DNA of 16,196 nt from an uncultured Ruminococcus sp. (GTDB taxonomy: Bacteria > Bacillota > Clostridia > Lachnospirales > Lachnospiraceae), in the NCBI GenBank assembly GCA_934359255.1, contig CAKRLG010000035.1:1-16196 (forward strand), read 5' to 3'. The position numbers and the translations under genes are program-made. Under the pieces are notes generated by a model. That model searched no databases, was not told where the DNA came from, and saw only the letters and a list, made by a program, of their open reading frames with translations. Each line of letters begins with the position of its first letter. Within the stretch, counting starts at the first letter, position 1. Below are positions 7,002-14,781 of the stretch, in pieces.

Positions 7002-7502
7002 ATGGCAAAGTTAAATATTGTTCTTTATGAGCCGGAGATTCCGTCCAATACAGGAAACATCGGACGTACCTGTGTGGCGACAGGTACGAGACTGCATCTG
7101 ATTGAGCCGCTGGGTTTCCGGTTAAATGAAAAATCAATCAAACGTGCAGGGATGGATTACTGGGATGATCTGGATGTCACCCGGTATATTGATTATCAGG
7201 ATTTCCTGGAGAAAAACCCGGGAGCCAAGATCTATATGGCATCGACAAAAGCACCGCAGACCTATACGGAAGTACAGTATGAGGAAGATGCCTACATTAT
7301 GTTTGGAAAAGAAAGCGGCGGGATCCCGGAGGAGATTTTACTGGAAAATCAGGAGACTGCGATCCGTATCCCGATGATGAACGATATCCGTTCGCTGAAC
7401 CTGAGTAATTCGGTGGCGATCGTGCTCTACGAGGCGCTGCGGCAGCATAATTTTGATCATATGCAGCTGGGCGGTCATCTGACCAGATATGAGTGGAAAT
7501 AA
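7002..7502 (+). CDS. trmL: tRNA (cytidine/uridine-34-2'-O)-methyltransferase TrmL
   Basis: A 166-residue SPOUT-family methyltransferase that adds a 2'-O-methyl group to the wobble nucleotide of certain tRNA-Leu species. The N-terminal LYEPEIPSNTGNIGRTC (8-24) and the knot motifs FGKESGGIPEEIL (101-113), IPMMNDIRSLNLSNSVAIVL are characteristic, and the length is normal for TrmL, which consists of the SPOUT domain alone. The start follows GGGG (6989-6992) by 9 nt, overlapping the end of the previous gene. It is the last gene of the plus-strand run and is followed by a terminator. A tRNA-Leu(TAA) gene, the likely type of substrate, happens to lie at the start of this window, but nothing suggests a regulatory link. 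Confidence 0.95.
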   Translation: MAKLNIVLYEPEIPSNTGNIGRTCVATGTRLHLIEPLGFRLNEKSIKRAGMDYWDDLDVTRYIDYQDFLEKNPGAKIYMASTKAPQTYTEVQYEEDAYIMFGKESGGIPEEILLENQETAIRIPMMNDIRSLNLSNSVAIVLYEALRQHNFDHMQLGGHLTRYEWK

Positions 7503-7515
7503 AGAAAGACAGGAT

Positions 7516-7556
7516 AAAAAAAAGCAGGGGAATCAGCTGGTTCCCTTGCTTTTTTC
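7516..7556. terminator. Bidirectional terminator between convergent trmL and sensor kinase genes
   Basis: AGCAGGGGAA (7523-7532) pairs with TTCCCTTGCT (7541-7550) with one G-T wobble around an 8-nt loop. T6 follows on the plus strand and a run of T residues follows on the minus strand, so it works in both directions. The stop codon of the kinase gene (7533-7535) lies in the loop, and its last residues are encoded by one arm of the stem. Confidence 0.92.
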
Positions 7557-8951
7557 TAATGTAAAGATAAATTCGGTACCGACACCTTCAGTACTGATAA
7601 CATTGATATTCTGATTATGTGCGGCAATGATCTCGCGGACAATAGATAGTCCGAGACCGGTGCCCTTGCGGTCTTTGCCGCGGGAAGAATCAATCTTATA
7701 AAACCGATCCCAGATTTTATTCTGTTTTTCTCTGGGAATACCCACACCGGAGTCTTTTATAGATACGAAAACTGTGCCATGACGTTCGGAAGTTTCTGCC
7801 TTGATGATGGAGTTGTCAGAACTGAATTTGATGGCGTTATCGATCAGGTTGTACAGAACCTGCTGGATCTGTTCCATATCGGCATGAACCATCAGAGTTT
7901 CTGACTCCAGATGCAGTTCAATGGTAATCATCTTTTTGCGGCAGATACCCTCAAAAGTGGCTACTGTATTTTTGATCGTACGGTTGATATCAAAGTCGTT
8001 CATATGCAAAGGACGTCCTTTGGAGTCCAGTTTATCCAGGGTCAGAAGACTCTGGGTCAGTTTTTCCAGACGTTCGGTCTCATCAATCACGATTTTCAGA
8101 TAACGATCCTGCATCTCGGGTGGAATCGTTCCGTCCATGATCGCTTCCACAAAACCCTTGATTGAAGTAAGGGGGGAGCGAAAATCATGGGAGACATTGG
8201 CTACGAATTTGTGCTGATATTCTCCCGATTTGCTCAGTTCGCCGGACATATAGTTCAGGGTATCTGCAAGGTAGCCCATTTCATCATTGGTTGTGACAGG
8301 AATGTTATAATCCAGATTTCCTGCTGCATATTCGTTTGCACCTGCGGTAATTTTCTTCAACGGCCGGTACACGGAATGAGAAAACAGAGCAAGAATCATG
8401 AGAGAACAAAGCAGCAGGATCGCAAACACGATATGGACCGGACCGAGAACGGATTCTTTCTGGTTAATGATCACGGTCATCGGAAGATGAATCGATACAT
8501 ACCCTTTGGTGGTCAGGTTTTTGGTGATAGGAACCAGTGTGCTGACCATATCTTCCTTAAAATATCCATGAAAAGTACCTGTAATATAGTTGGCGGATCC
8601 CATGATCGCAGGATCAAAGTCTTTAAGCGAGTTTTGAGCCGTCGCAGTGTATGGCTTGCCGGTATCAATCAATGGCTGTCCGGACGGGTTCAGAATCAGG
8701 ATCCGGGAATCCTGAAAAGCAGAGAGGGTCTTTAGCTGATTATAGGCAGCTTCCACATCTGCATTGTCTGAATAATCCGTATTTGCCTGATAGGAGGCGA
8801 GAGAAATCGCTTCTTTGTACAGAGCGGCTCCGGTGTCTTCCAGAATATGCTCCCGGATCAGAGAAGATCCCAGAGTAGAGATTAACACGATTCCGAGAGT
8901 ACCGAGAAAAATATAGGCCGTGATAAATTTGGAATACAGTGTCTGTTTCAT
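7533..8951 (-). CDS. Sensor histidine kinase with extracytoplasmic sensor domain and HAMP
   Basis: A 472-residue membrane kinase. Membrane helix 1 is about 10-31, an extracytoplasmic sensor domain spans about 32-170, and helix 2 is about 172-192. HAMP follows (193-245), then the dimerisation domain with the H-box FVANVSHDFRSPLTSIKGF and the phosphorylated H255. The ATPase domain carries the N-box NLIDNAIKF (368-376), G1 DSGVGIP (400-406), F-box WDRFYKID and G2 GTGLGLS (430-436), so the kinase should be active. The ligand is not evident. The ATG overlaps the response-regulator stop in an ATGA arrangement, which points to translational coupling. It is the last gene of the mutS2 group; the last five residues lie within the terminator hairpin. 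Confidence 0.95.
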   Translation of the reverse strand: MKQTLYSKFITAYIFLGTLGIVLISTLGSSLIREHILEDTGAALYKEAISLASYQANTDYSDNADVEAAYNQLKTLSAFQDSRILILNPSGQPLIDTGKPYTATAQNSLKDFDPAIMGSANYITGTFHGYFKEDMVSTLVPITKNLTTKGYVSIHLPMTVIINQKESVLGPVHIVFAILLLCSLMILALFSHSVYRPLKKITAGANEYAAGNLDYNIPVTTNDEMGYLADTLNYMSGELSKSGEYQHKFVANVSHDFRSPLTSIKGFVEAIMDGTIPPEMQDRYLKIVIDETERLEKLTQSLLTLDKLDSKGRPLHMNDFDINRTIKNTVATFEGICRKKMITIELHLESETLMVHADMEQIQQVLYNLIDNAIKFSSDNSIIKAETSERHGTVFVSIKDSGVGIPREKQNKIWDRFYKIDSSRGKDRKGTGLGLSIVREIIAAHNQNINVISTEGVGTEFIFTLEKSKGTS

Positions 8952-9652
8952 CGGGATTTAACCTCAAATTTGTAACCGATGCCCCATACGGTACTGATCG
9001 ACCAGGATGGATGATCTTTGATCTTTTCACGCAGTCTCTTGATATGTACGTCTACGGTACGGGTATCGCCGATGTATTCATATCCCCAGATATGATCCAG
9101 AAGCTGTTCTCTGGTAAATACCTGATTAGGTGAGGAAGCGAGAAAATACAGAAGTTCCAGTTCCTTTGGCGGCATGTCGATGGTCATCCCCTGATAGATA
9201 ACGGAATAGTTGGTCAGATTGATGATCAGATCCGGATATTCCACGTATTTTCCGGCAGGTACCGACGGAGCGGAAGGGGCAGGCTGGAAACGGCGGAGAA
9301 CCGCTTTGACCCGGGCTACCAGTTCCTTGGAATCAAAAGGTTTGATCATATAGTCGTCAGCACCCAGTTCCAGGCCGAGTACCTTATCAAAAACTTCTCC
9401 TTTTGCAGAGAGCATGATGATCGGTACATTGGATTTGTGGCGGATCTCTCTGCAGACCTGATAGCCGTCCATACCGGGCAGCATCAGATCCAGAAGAATC
9501 AGGTTCGGCTGAAAGGAAGGAAACGCACTCAAAGCTTCCTCCCCGTCGTTGACAATCTTACACTCAAAGCATTCTTTGGTAAGATAAAGAGATATCAGTT
9601 CGGCGATGTTGTTGTCATCGTCTACAATCATTATTTTCTGTTTGGATACCAT
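8948..9652 (-). CDS. OmpR/PhoB-family response regulator
   Basis: A 234-residue cytoplasmic transcription factor, partner of the kinase encoded directly downstream. The receiver domain (about 5-118) has the acidic pair D11/D12, the phosphoacceptor D55 in LLDLMLPGMDGYQ, S82 and K104 in KPF. A short Pro/Ala/Ser linker (123-133) leads to the winged-helix DNA-binding domain (about 138-230) with the recognition region DTRTVDVHIKRLREKI and the C-terminal hairpin VWGIGYKFE. The start is the ATG at 9652, 6 nt after AAGGAG; an upstream in-frame ATG at 9694 would overlap the mutS2 stop codon and lacks such a site. It lies 41 nt after mutS2. Target genes cannot be read from the sequence. Confidence 0.95.
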   Translation of the reverse strand: MVSKQKIMIVDDDNNIAELISLYLTKECFECKIVNDGEEALSAFPSFQPNLILLDLMLPGMDGYQVCREIRHKSNVPIIMLSAKGEVFDKVLGLELGADDYMIKPFDSKELVARVKAVLRRFQPAPSAPSVPAGKYVEYPDLIINLTNYSVIYQGMTIDMPPKELELLYFLASSPNQVFTREQLLDHIWGYEYIGDTRTVDVHIKRLREKIKDHPSWSISTVWGIGYKFEVKSR

Positions 9653-9693
9653 AAAAAACTCCTTGTCGTAGCGGGATATTACTTGCTGAATCA

Positions 9694-12072
9694 TTATTTT
9701 TTAAAATTTACGATCGTAACACCGGCATCTCCTTCGCCAAATTCTGCAAGATGGAAGGAGGAGACATATTTTACCCGGCGCAGATAGTTATGGATGCCCT
9801 TCCGCAGGGCTCCGGTACCTTTTCCGTGAACGACACGGACACTTGGAATATGTGCCAGATATGCATCATCCAGATATTTATCCAGTTCCGCGATAGCTTC
9901 ATCGACGGTACGGCCGAGCAGATTGATCTCGATGCCGACGGATGAAGATTTTGACATCTTGATCTTCCCGGCGCTGGTGCGCTGCATATTCGGTGCGGAG
10001 ATCACGGTTTCTTCCTGTAACAGTACCAGATCAGAGATATGGATCTTGGATCGCATGATACCCATCTGTACCAGAAGATAACCTTTGGCATCCGGGAGGG
10101 TGCTTACCGTTCCTTTGAGATTCAGACTCAGTACTTTTACGCCGTCGCCAAGATGCAGATCGGAAGGCTTCAGATTGCCTGTGACCTTCTTTTCTTTTTT
10201 GGACATATTGCTCTCGACTTTGTTCATCTTCTTTCGGAGATCTTGTCGTTTATTTTCCATTTCTTTGATGGAAATATTGGCTTTTCCGAATTTGTTAAAG
10301 TCTTTGATCGTCTGATCCGCATATTCTTTCGCATCACGGAGGATTGCATGTGCCTGCTCGTTGGCTTCCCGGAGGATCCGGTCACGCTGCTGGTTCAGTT
10401 TTTCCTGCTTGGTCTCCAGCTGTTTTTTCAGATCTTCGATTTCGGACTTGTAGCGGGCAATCTCCATGCGTTCTTTTTCGATGGTGATACGGTTTTCTTC
10501 CAGGGTGGAGATCACATCCTCGAAGGACTCGTCTTCCTGGCTGATCTGTTTTTTTGCGTCATCGATAATATACGATGGCAGCCCCAGTTTACTGGAAATA
10601 GCAAAGGCATTACTCTTTCCGGGGACACCGATCAGTAGGCGGTAGGTAGGACGAAGCGTCTCCACGTCAAATTCACAGGAAGCATTTTCCACACCCGGTG
10701 TAGAGAGTGCGTATACTTTCAATTCGCTGTAATGCGTGGTTGCCATGGCACGGATGCCCTGTTTTTGCAGATAGTTCAGAATCGAGATTGCCAGTGCCGC
10801 ACCTTCTGTCGGGTCGGTACCGGCGCCCAGTTCATCGAAGAGAACGAGGGACTTCGGGTCGGCTTTTTCGATAAAGGAAACTACATTGGTCATATGGGAG
10901 GAGAAGGTACTGAGTGACTGTTCGATACTCTGTTCATCCCCGATATCCGCATATACCTCCTCAAAAACAGATAATTCAGAACGATCCAGTGCAGGAATAT
11001 GAAGACCTGCCTGTCCCATCAGAGTCAGAAGCCCGACTGTTTTTAAGGAAACGGTTTTACCACCGGTATTCGGACCGGTAACGATCAGCAGATGAAATTC
11101 TTTTCCAAGATGGATATCGATCGGAACGACCTTTTTCTTGTCGATCAGTGGGTGACGACCTTTGCGGATGTTGATATAGCCTTTGGTATTAAAGATAGGT
11201 CGTGTGGCATTCATATCCATGGCAAGGGCAGCACGGGCAAAGATAAAGTCCAGTTCTACCAGATTTTCCAGGTTATAGCGGAGATTTTCACGTTCCTGGG
11301 CAGCCATGTTACTTAAAGAAGCCAGGATGACTTCAATCTCTGCAGCTTCTTTCATCTCCAGATCACGGATCTCATTGTTCAGTTTTACGATCGCCATCGG
11401 TTCGATAAAGAGGGTGGAACCGGTGGAAGACTGATCGTGGATCATACCAGGTACCTGGCTTTTGTATTCGGCCTTGACCGGGATACAGTAGCGGCCGTTT
11501 CGCATGGTGATCACAGCGTCCTGCAGATATGTTCTCGCGGAGCCGTTGACCATACCGGCAAGCTGTGTATGAATGCGTTCGCCGGTCACTTTCATCGAAC
11601 GGCGGATCTGTTTTAAGGTTGCGCTTGCATCATCGGCGATCTCGTCTTCAGAGAGAATGCATCGACGAATCTCTGTATTTAACAGCGGAAGAGGTTCCAG
11701 GGCATCGAAAAGATCATCCAGAGAGTCCCGCTGTTCATTTTCTTTTTCACGGCGGCCGTAAGATTTTACCCGGGAGGTGTTATCCAGAAGGGCACAGATC
11801 TGCAACAGTTCTGTGATCCCAAGGGTACTTCCGATCTCCAGACGTTTTAGGGAACCGCGGATATCTTTGGCACTGCCGAAGTTGATGTTTCCTTTCTGAA
11901 ACAGACGGGACAGGGCATCCTGAGTCTGTTCCTGCTTATATTCAATCTCTCCCGGTGAACAGGAAGGAAGAAGATCCTCGCAGCGGATCTTTCCGAGAGG
12001 GGAAGAAGCATGGGCTGCAAGCATCTCGATGATTTTGGTATATTCCAGTGTTTTTAAAGCTTTGTTATTCAT
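9694..12072 (-). CDS. mutS2: MutS2 (RqcU-type) ATPase with Smr domain
   Basis: A 792-residue ATPase of the MutS2 family, normal in length. In Firmicutes MutS2 proteins have been linked to suppression of recombination and, as RqcU, to splitting collided ribosomes. Order of parts: helical lever region (about 1-290), Walker A GPNTGGKT (333-340), signature EQSLSTFSSHM (384-394), Walker B LVLFDELGAGTD (409-420), coiled coil rich in Glu/Lys (about 520-630), a KOW-like beta segment (about 638-683), and the C-terminal Smr domain (about 714-790) with INLLGRTVDEA and VHGKGTGALR. All ATPase motifs are intact. ATG 12072 follows AAAGGA by 9 nt. It is the first gene of a minus-strand group with the two-component genes behind it; this order may reflect co-transcription rather than shared function. 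Confidence 0.97.
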   Translation of the reverse strand: MNNKALKTLEYTKIIEMLAAHASSPLGKIRCEDLLPSCSPGEIEYKQEQTQDALSRLFQKGNINFGSAKDIRGSLKRLEIGSTLGITELLQICALLDNTSRVKSYGRREKENEQRDSLDDLFDALEPLPLLNTEIRRCILSEDEIADDASATLKQIRRSMKVTGERIHTQLAGMVNGSARTYLQDAVITMRNGRYCIPVKAEYKSQVPGMIHDQSSTGSTLFIEPMAIVKLNNEIRDLEMKEAAEIEVILASLSNMAAQERENLRYNLENLVELDFIFARAALAMDMNATRPIFNTKGYINIRKGRHPLIDKKKVVPIDIHLGKEFHLLIVTGPNTGGKTVSLKTVGLLTLMGQAGLHIPALDRSELSVFEEVYADIGDEQSIEQSLSTFSSHMTNVVSFIEKADPKSLVLFDELGAGTDPTEGAALAISILNYLQKQGIRAMATTHYSELKVYALSTPGVENASCEFDVETLRPTYRLLIGVPGKSNAFAISSKLGLPSYIIDDAKKQISQEDESFEDVISTLEENRITIEKERMEIARYKSEIEDLKKQLETKQEKLNQQRDRILREANEQAHAILRDAKEYADQTIKDFNKFGKANISIKEMENKRQDLRKKMNKVESNMSKKEKKVTGNLKPSDLHLGDGVKVLSLNLKGTVSTLPDAKGYLLVQMGIMRSKIHISDLVLLQEETVISAPNMQRTSAGKIKMSKSSSVGIEINLLGRTVDEAIAELDKYLDDAYLAHIPSVRVVHGKGTGALRKGIHNYLRRVKYVSSFHLAEFGEGDAGVTIVNFKK

Positions 12073-12385
12073 AATGTTATATCCTTTCTATACGCCTTAT
12101 TCTACTCTATCTGAGAAGGAAAAGAAAGGCAAAAAGCCGGGCAGAAAAAAGTTTTTTCGGTATGTCATAAAATGTTCATATATATTTGATAAAATATTAA
12201 GGAAATTCTCAGGCAGCAGCTGTTTTTCCATTGTGTTACGAAAAAGCAGAGCTTAGAGCGTGTTTGAAAAATCATTCCCGCAATCTGCACGCCCCATTTT
12301 GCAGAAAGCCTTTTTCAAACACGCTCTAAAACACAGAGAAAAACGGTGCAGTTACAGTTGGAGTCAGAGACAGGAGACTACGCGT
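12073..12385. other. Divergent intergenic region between mutS2 and the HtrA-like gene
   Basis: This 313-bp stretch holds no gene I can support. Next to mutS2 are its ribosome binding site and a -10-like TAGAAT on the minus strand (12104-12099) without a clear -35; an alternative weak minus-strand pair is TTATCA (12192-12187) with TATGAC (12169-12164), 17 nt apart. Positions 12161-12200 are extremely AT-rich (5 G/C in 40) and probably hold promoter elements for one or both directions, but no plus-strand pair is convincing. Positions 12253-12329 are a large palindromic element, described separately. AGGAGA (12372-12377) is the ribosome binding site of the HtrA-like gene. Confidence 0.6.
12253..12329. 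repeat. 77-bp palindromic element with 19-bp perfect terminal inverted repeats (MITE/REP-like)
   Basis: TTAGAGCGTGTTTGAAAAA (12253-12271) and its exact reverse complement (12311-12329) flank a 39-nt centre. The centre has its own nested stem, TCTGCA (12284-12289) with TGCAGA (12300-12305). No T tract follows on either strand, so it is not a normal terminator. The ends carry a TA (TTA...TAA), which would suit insertion at a TA dinucleotide. Its size and symmetry are those of a small non-autonomous mobile or REP-type repeat; only one copy is in the window. Confidence 0.7.
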
Positions 12386-13690
12386 ATGGATAAAAAGAAA
12401 GATCACAAGCAGGACGAATACGATTTTTACCGGGAAGTGATGAAAAAGAAGCCTTTGGATAAACGGAAAATCGCGGTGACTGCGGCAGGAGTGGCAGCAG
12501 GAGCGGTATTGTTCGGTGTGATTGCGGCATTTGTATTTGTAAAGGCGGTGCCTTATTTCCGACCGGAGGAAGAACAGCCGAGAGTGAATATCGTGGAGGG
12601 AGCATCGACGGGCGGGGACGAAGAAAATACTCCTCAGCAGGAGATACCGGAAGAAGAAAGCGGAGATGCGCCGACCGATGAAAATGATACAACAGACACG
12701 GAGACACAAAAAGAGCCGCTGACACTGCAGGAGTATTCAGATCTGTATCAGCAGATTTCAGAGGCAGCCAGTGAGCCGAAAAGTTCTGTGGTTGTGGTAC
12801 AGGGATTTACCAACGATGTGGACTGGATGAATAATTCCTTCGAAGACGAAAAGCAGGCATCAGGCTTTCTGGTGGCGGATACGGGAAAAGAATACTATGT
12901 GCTGACAGAATACCGGGTGGTGGATACGGTGGACCGGATTCTTGTGACCTTCTGTGATGGCAATACGGTAGACGGGCATTTTCTCAAACAGGATGAGGCT
13001 ACCGGACTTGCAGTGATCAAGATTTCCAGAAATGATCTCAGCAAAGAGACAAGGGATGTGATCGCAGTAGGGGAACTGGGAAACGCATCTTCGGTGAACC
13101 AGGGAGATCTGGTACTGGCACTGGGAAGTCCGTCCGGTTATCCGGATTCGGTAGTCTGCGGCCGGGTGACTTCCACAACGAATGTGAAAAGTACGGTGGA
13201 CAGTGAATATCATCTGTTTACGACGGATATTATGGGAAACAGCGAGGGAAGCGGAGTCCTGGTCAATCTGGACGGAAAGATCGTGGGTGTGATCGCGCAG
13301 TCTTTTTCCGGGGAGACGGATACCGGGGTGGTGACGGCATTATCAATCTCGGATCTCCGGAAACTGATTGAGCAACTGTCAAATAACGAAGATCTGATAT
13401 ATCTCGGTGTCCGCGGACAGGACATCAGCAGCAGTCTCTCACAGAAAACCGGAATTCCTACCGGTATTTATGTAAACTCCGTGGAGGAGGATTCCCCGGC
13501 GATGAACGCCGGGATCCAGAACGGAGATGTGATCGTGAAAGTGGGAAACGAAAGTGTCGAGACACTGTCAAGGCTGCGGACACGCCTGGATCAGTCGAAA
13601 AAAGATCAGAAGATCAAAGTGACGGCGATGCGAAAAGGTGCGGAAGGATATGTGGAAATAGTGTTTGACGTGACACTGGATGCGTTATAA
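12386..13690 (+). CDS. HtrA-like trypsin-fold PDZ protein, probably catalytically impaired
   Basis: A 434-residue membrane-anchored member of the HtrA/DegP (S1C) group. Residues 1-28 are charged and cytoplasmic, about 29-55 is the membrane helix, about 60-112 is an acidic Glu/Thr/Pro linker, about 130-310 is the trypsin-like domain and about 337-430 is one PDZ domain (GIYVNSVEEDSPAMNAGIQNGDVI). Against the family, the catalytic His of TNxHVV is replaced by Arg177 (TEYRVV) and the catalytic Asp of TDLAV by Gly207 (TGLAV). The serine region reads GNSEGSG instead of GNSGG, with a possible nucleophile S286. It therefore looks like a pseudoprotease that may act as a chaperone or scaffold. ATG 12386 follows AGGAGA by 8 nt; a GTG at 12260 in the same frame starts inside the palindromic element and is unlikely. 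Confidence 0.9.
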   Translation: MDKKKDHKQDEYDFYREVMKKKPLDKRKIAVTAAGVAAGAVLFGVIAAFVFVKAVPYFRPEEEQPRVNIVEGASTGGDEENTPQQEIPEEESGDAPTDENDTTDTETQKEPLTLQEYSDLYQQISEAASEPKSSVVVVQGFTNDVDWMNNSFEDEKQASGFLVADTGKEYYVLTEYRVVDTVDRILVTFCDGNTVDGHFLKQDEATGLAVIKISRNDLSKETRDVIAVGELGNASSVNQGDLVLALGSPSGYPDSVVCGRVTSTTNVKSTVDSEYHLFTTDIMGNSEGSGVLVNLDGKIVGVIAQSFSGETDTGVVTALSISDLRKLIEQLSNNEDLIYLGVRGQDISSSLSQKTGIPTGIYVNSVEEDSPAMNAGIQNGDVIVKVGNESVETLSRLRTRLDQSKKDQKIKVTAMRKGAEGYVEIVFDVTLDAL

Positions 13691-13730
13691 ACTATAAAAG
13701 AGTCTGTAAAAAATAATAGAGAGATAAAAA

Positions 13731-13763
13731 TGTGGTATAGGGGCGGTGGCTTTCTATACCACA
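13731..13763. repeat. 10-bp perfect inverted repeat upstream of yhaM
   Basis: TGTGGTATAG (13731-13740) and CTATACCACA (13754-13763) flank 13 nt. On the plus strand the stem is followed by AAAAATTC, so it cannot be an ordinary terminator for the HtrA-like gene. On the minus strand TTTTTATC follows, but no minus-strand gene needs ending here. It could be an operator or an mRNA hairpin in the 131-nt space between the two genes. No convincing promoter was found in that space. Confidence 0.55.
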
Positions 13764-13821
13764 AAAATTCTGCGGGATTTTCATTGACAGAAAATCAGGC
13801 GGAAAGACGGAAGGAGATTAT

Positions 13822-14766
13822 ATGAAATTTATTCAGGAATTTTTTGAGGGATGCCGGGTGTCCGGGATTTACCTTTGCAAACATAAACAGGCAGCAGTGA
13901 CGAAAAACGGAAAACCATATGAAAATGTGATCCTGCAGGACAAGACAGGGACGATCGATGCCAAGATCTGGGATCCGAATTCCCTGGGAATCGATGATTT
14001 TGAGTCCCTGGACTATATTGAGATCATGGGTGATGTCACCAACTTTGCAGGAGCGCTGCAGCTGAACATCAAGCGTGCAAGAAAAGCCAGTGAGGGAGAG
14101 TACGATCCAACCGATTATCTTCCTGTGAGCAAATGCGATATCGACGAGATGTACGGAGAACTGATGGCGCTCATCAAAACCATCAAAAATCCATACCTGT
14201 CCCGTCTGTTAGAAATGTTTTTTGTGGAGGATGAAGCATTTATCAAACGGTTCCGCTTCAATTCCGCGGCCAAGACGGTACATCACGGTTTTGTGGGCGG
14301 ACTGCTGGAGCATACGCTAAATGTGACCAAACTCTGTGATTTTTACACGAAAGCCTACCCTGCACTGAACCGCGACCTGCTTCTGACCGCAGCAATCTTT
14401 CATGATATCGGAAAGACGAAAGAAATTTCTGCATTTCCGATGAATGATTATACCGATGACGGACAGCTGCTGGGACATATTATGATCGGTGCGGAGATGA
14501 TCCACGATGCGATCCGCGAGATCCCGGATTTCCCGGCAAAAGTGGAGAGTGAATTAAAGCATTGTATCCTGGCACATCATGGAGAACTGGAATACGGTTC
14601 CCCGAAGAAACCGGCACTGATGGAGGCGGCAGCGCTGAATATGGCGGACAATACGGATGCCAAGATGGAAACATTTACCGAGCTTTTCGACAATGCGAAA
14701 GAACCTAACGAATGGCTTGGCTATAACCGGCTGTTTGAATCAAATATCCGTAAAACCAGTATGTAA
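13822..14766 (+). CDS. yhaM: YhaM-type 3'-5' exoribonuclease (OB fold plus HD domain)
   Basis: A 314-residue cytoplasmic nuclease, the size of Bacillus YhaM, which degrades single-stranded RNA and DNA from the 3' end. Residues about 10-90 form an OB-type nucleic-acid-binding domain (ILQDKTGTIDAKIWD at 37-51). The HD domain spans about 150-290 with metal ligands visible in LLEHT (H164), AIFHDIGK (H194, D195), GHIMIG (H219), ILAHHG (H252, H253) and NMADNTDAK (D276). All HD-type positions appear intact. ATG 13822 lies 5 nt after AAGGAG. It is 131 nt after the HtrA-like gene and 15 nt before the RlmD-type gene, with which it is probably co-transcribed. Confidence 0.93.
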   Translation: MKFIQEFFEGCRVSGIYLCKHKQAAVTKNGKPYENVILQDKTGTIDAKIWDPNSLGIDDFESLDYIEIMGDVTNFAGALQLNIKRARKASEGEYDPTDYLPVSKCDIDEMYGELMALIKTIKNPYLSRLLEMFFVEDEAFIKRFRFNSAAKTVHHGFVGGLLEHTLNVTKLCDFYTKAYPALNRDLLLTAAIFHDIGKTKEISAFPMNDYTDDGQLLGHIMIGAEMIHDAIREIPDFPAKVESELKHCILAHHGELEYGSPKKPALMEAAALNMADNTDAKMETFTELFDNAKEPNEWLGYNRLFESNIRKTSM

Positions 14767-14781
14767 AGAAAGGGCAGATCC

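Noticed and set aside
12260..12385. N-terminal extension of the HtrA-like protein from GTG 12260
   Set aside because: It would start inside the palindromic element and has no ribosome binding site, while ATG 12386 has AGGAGA at ideal spacing and gives a normal anchor-type N-terminus.
13784..13789. TTGACA upstream of yhaM as a -35 box
   Set aside because: No -10-like hexamer lies 16-18 nt downstream; that position is occupied by GC-containing sequence and the ribosome binding site.
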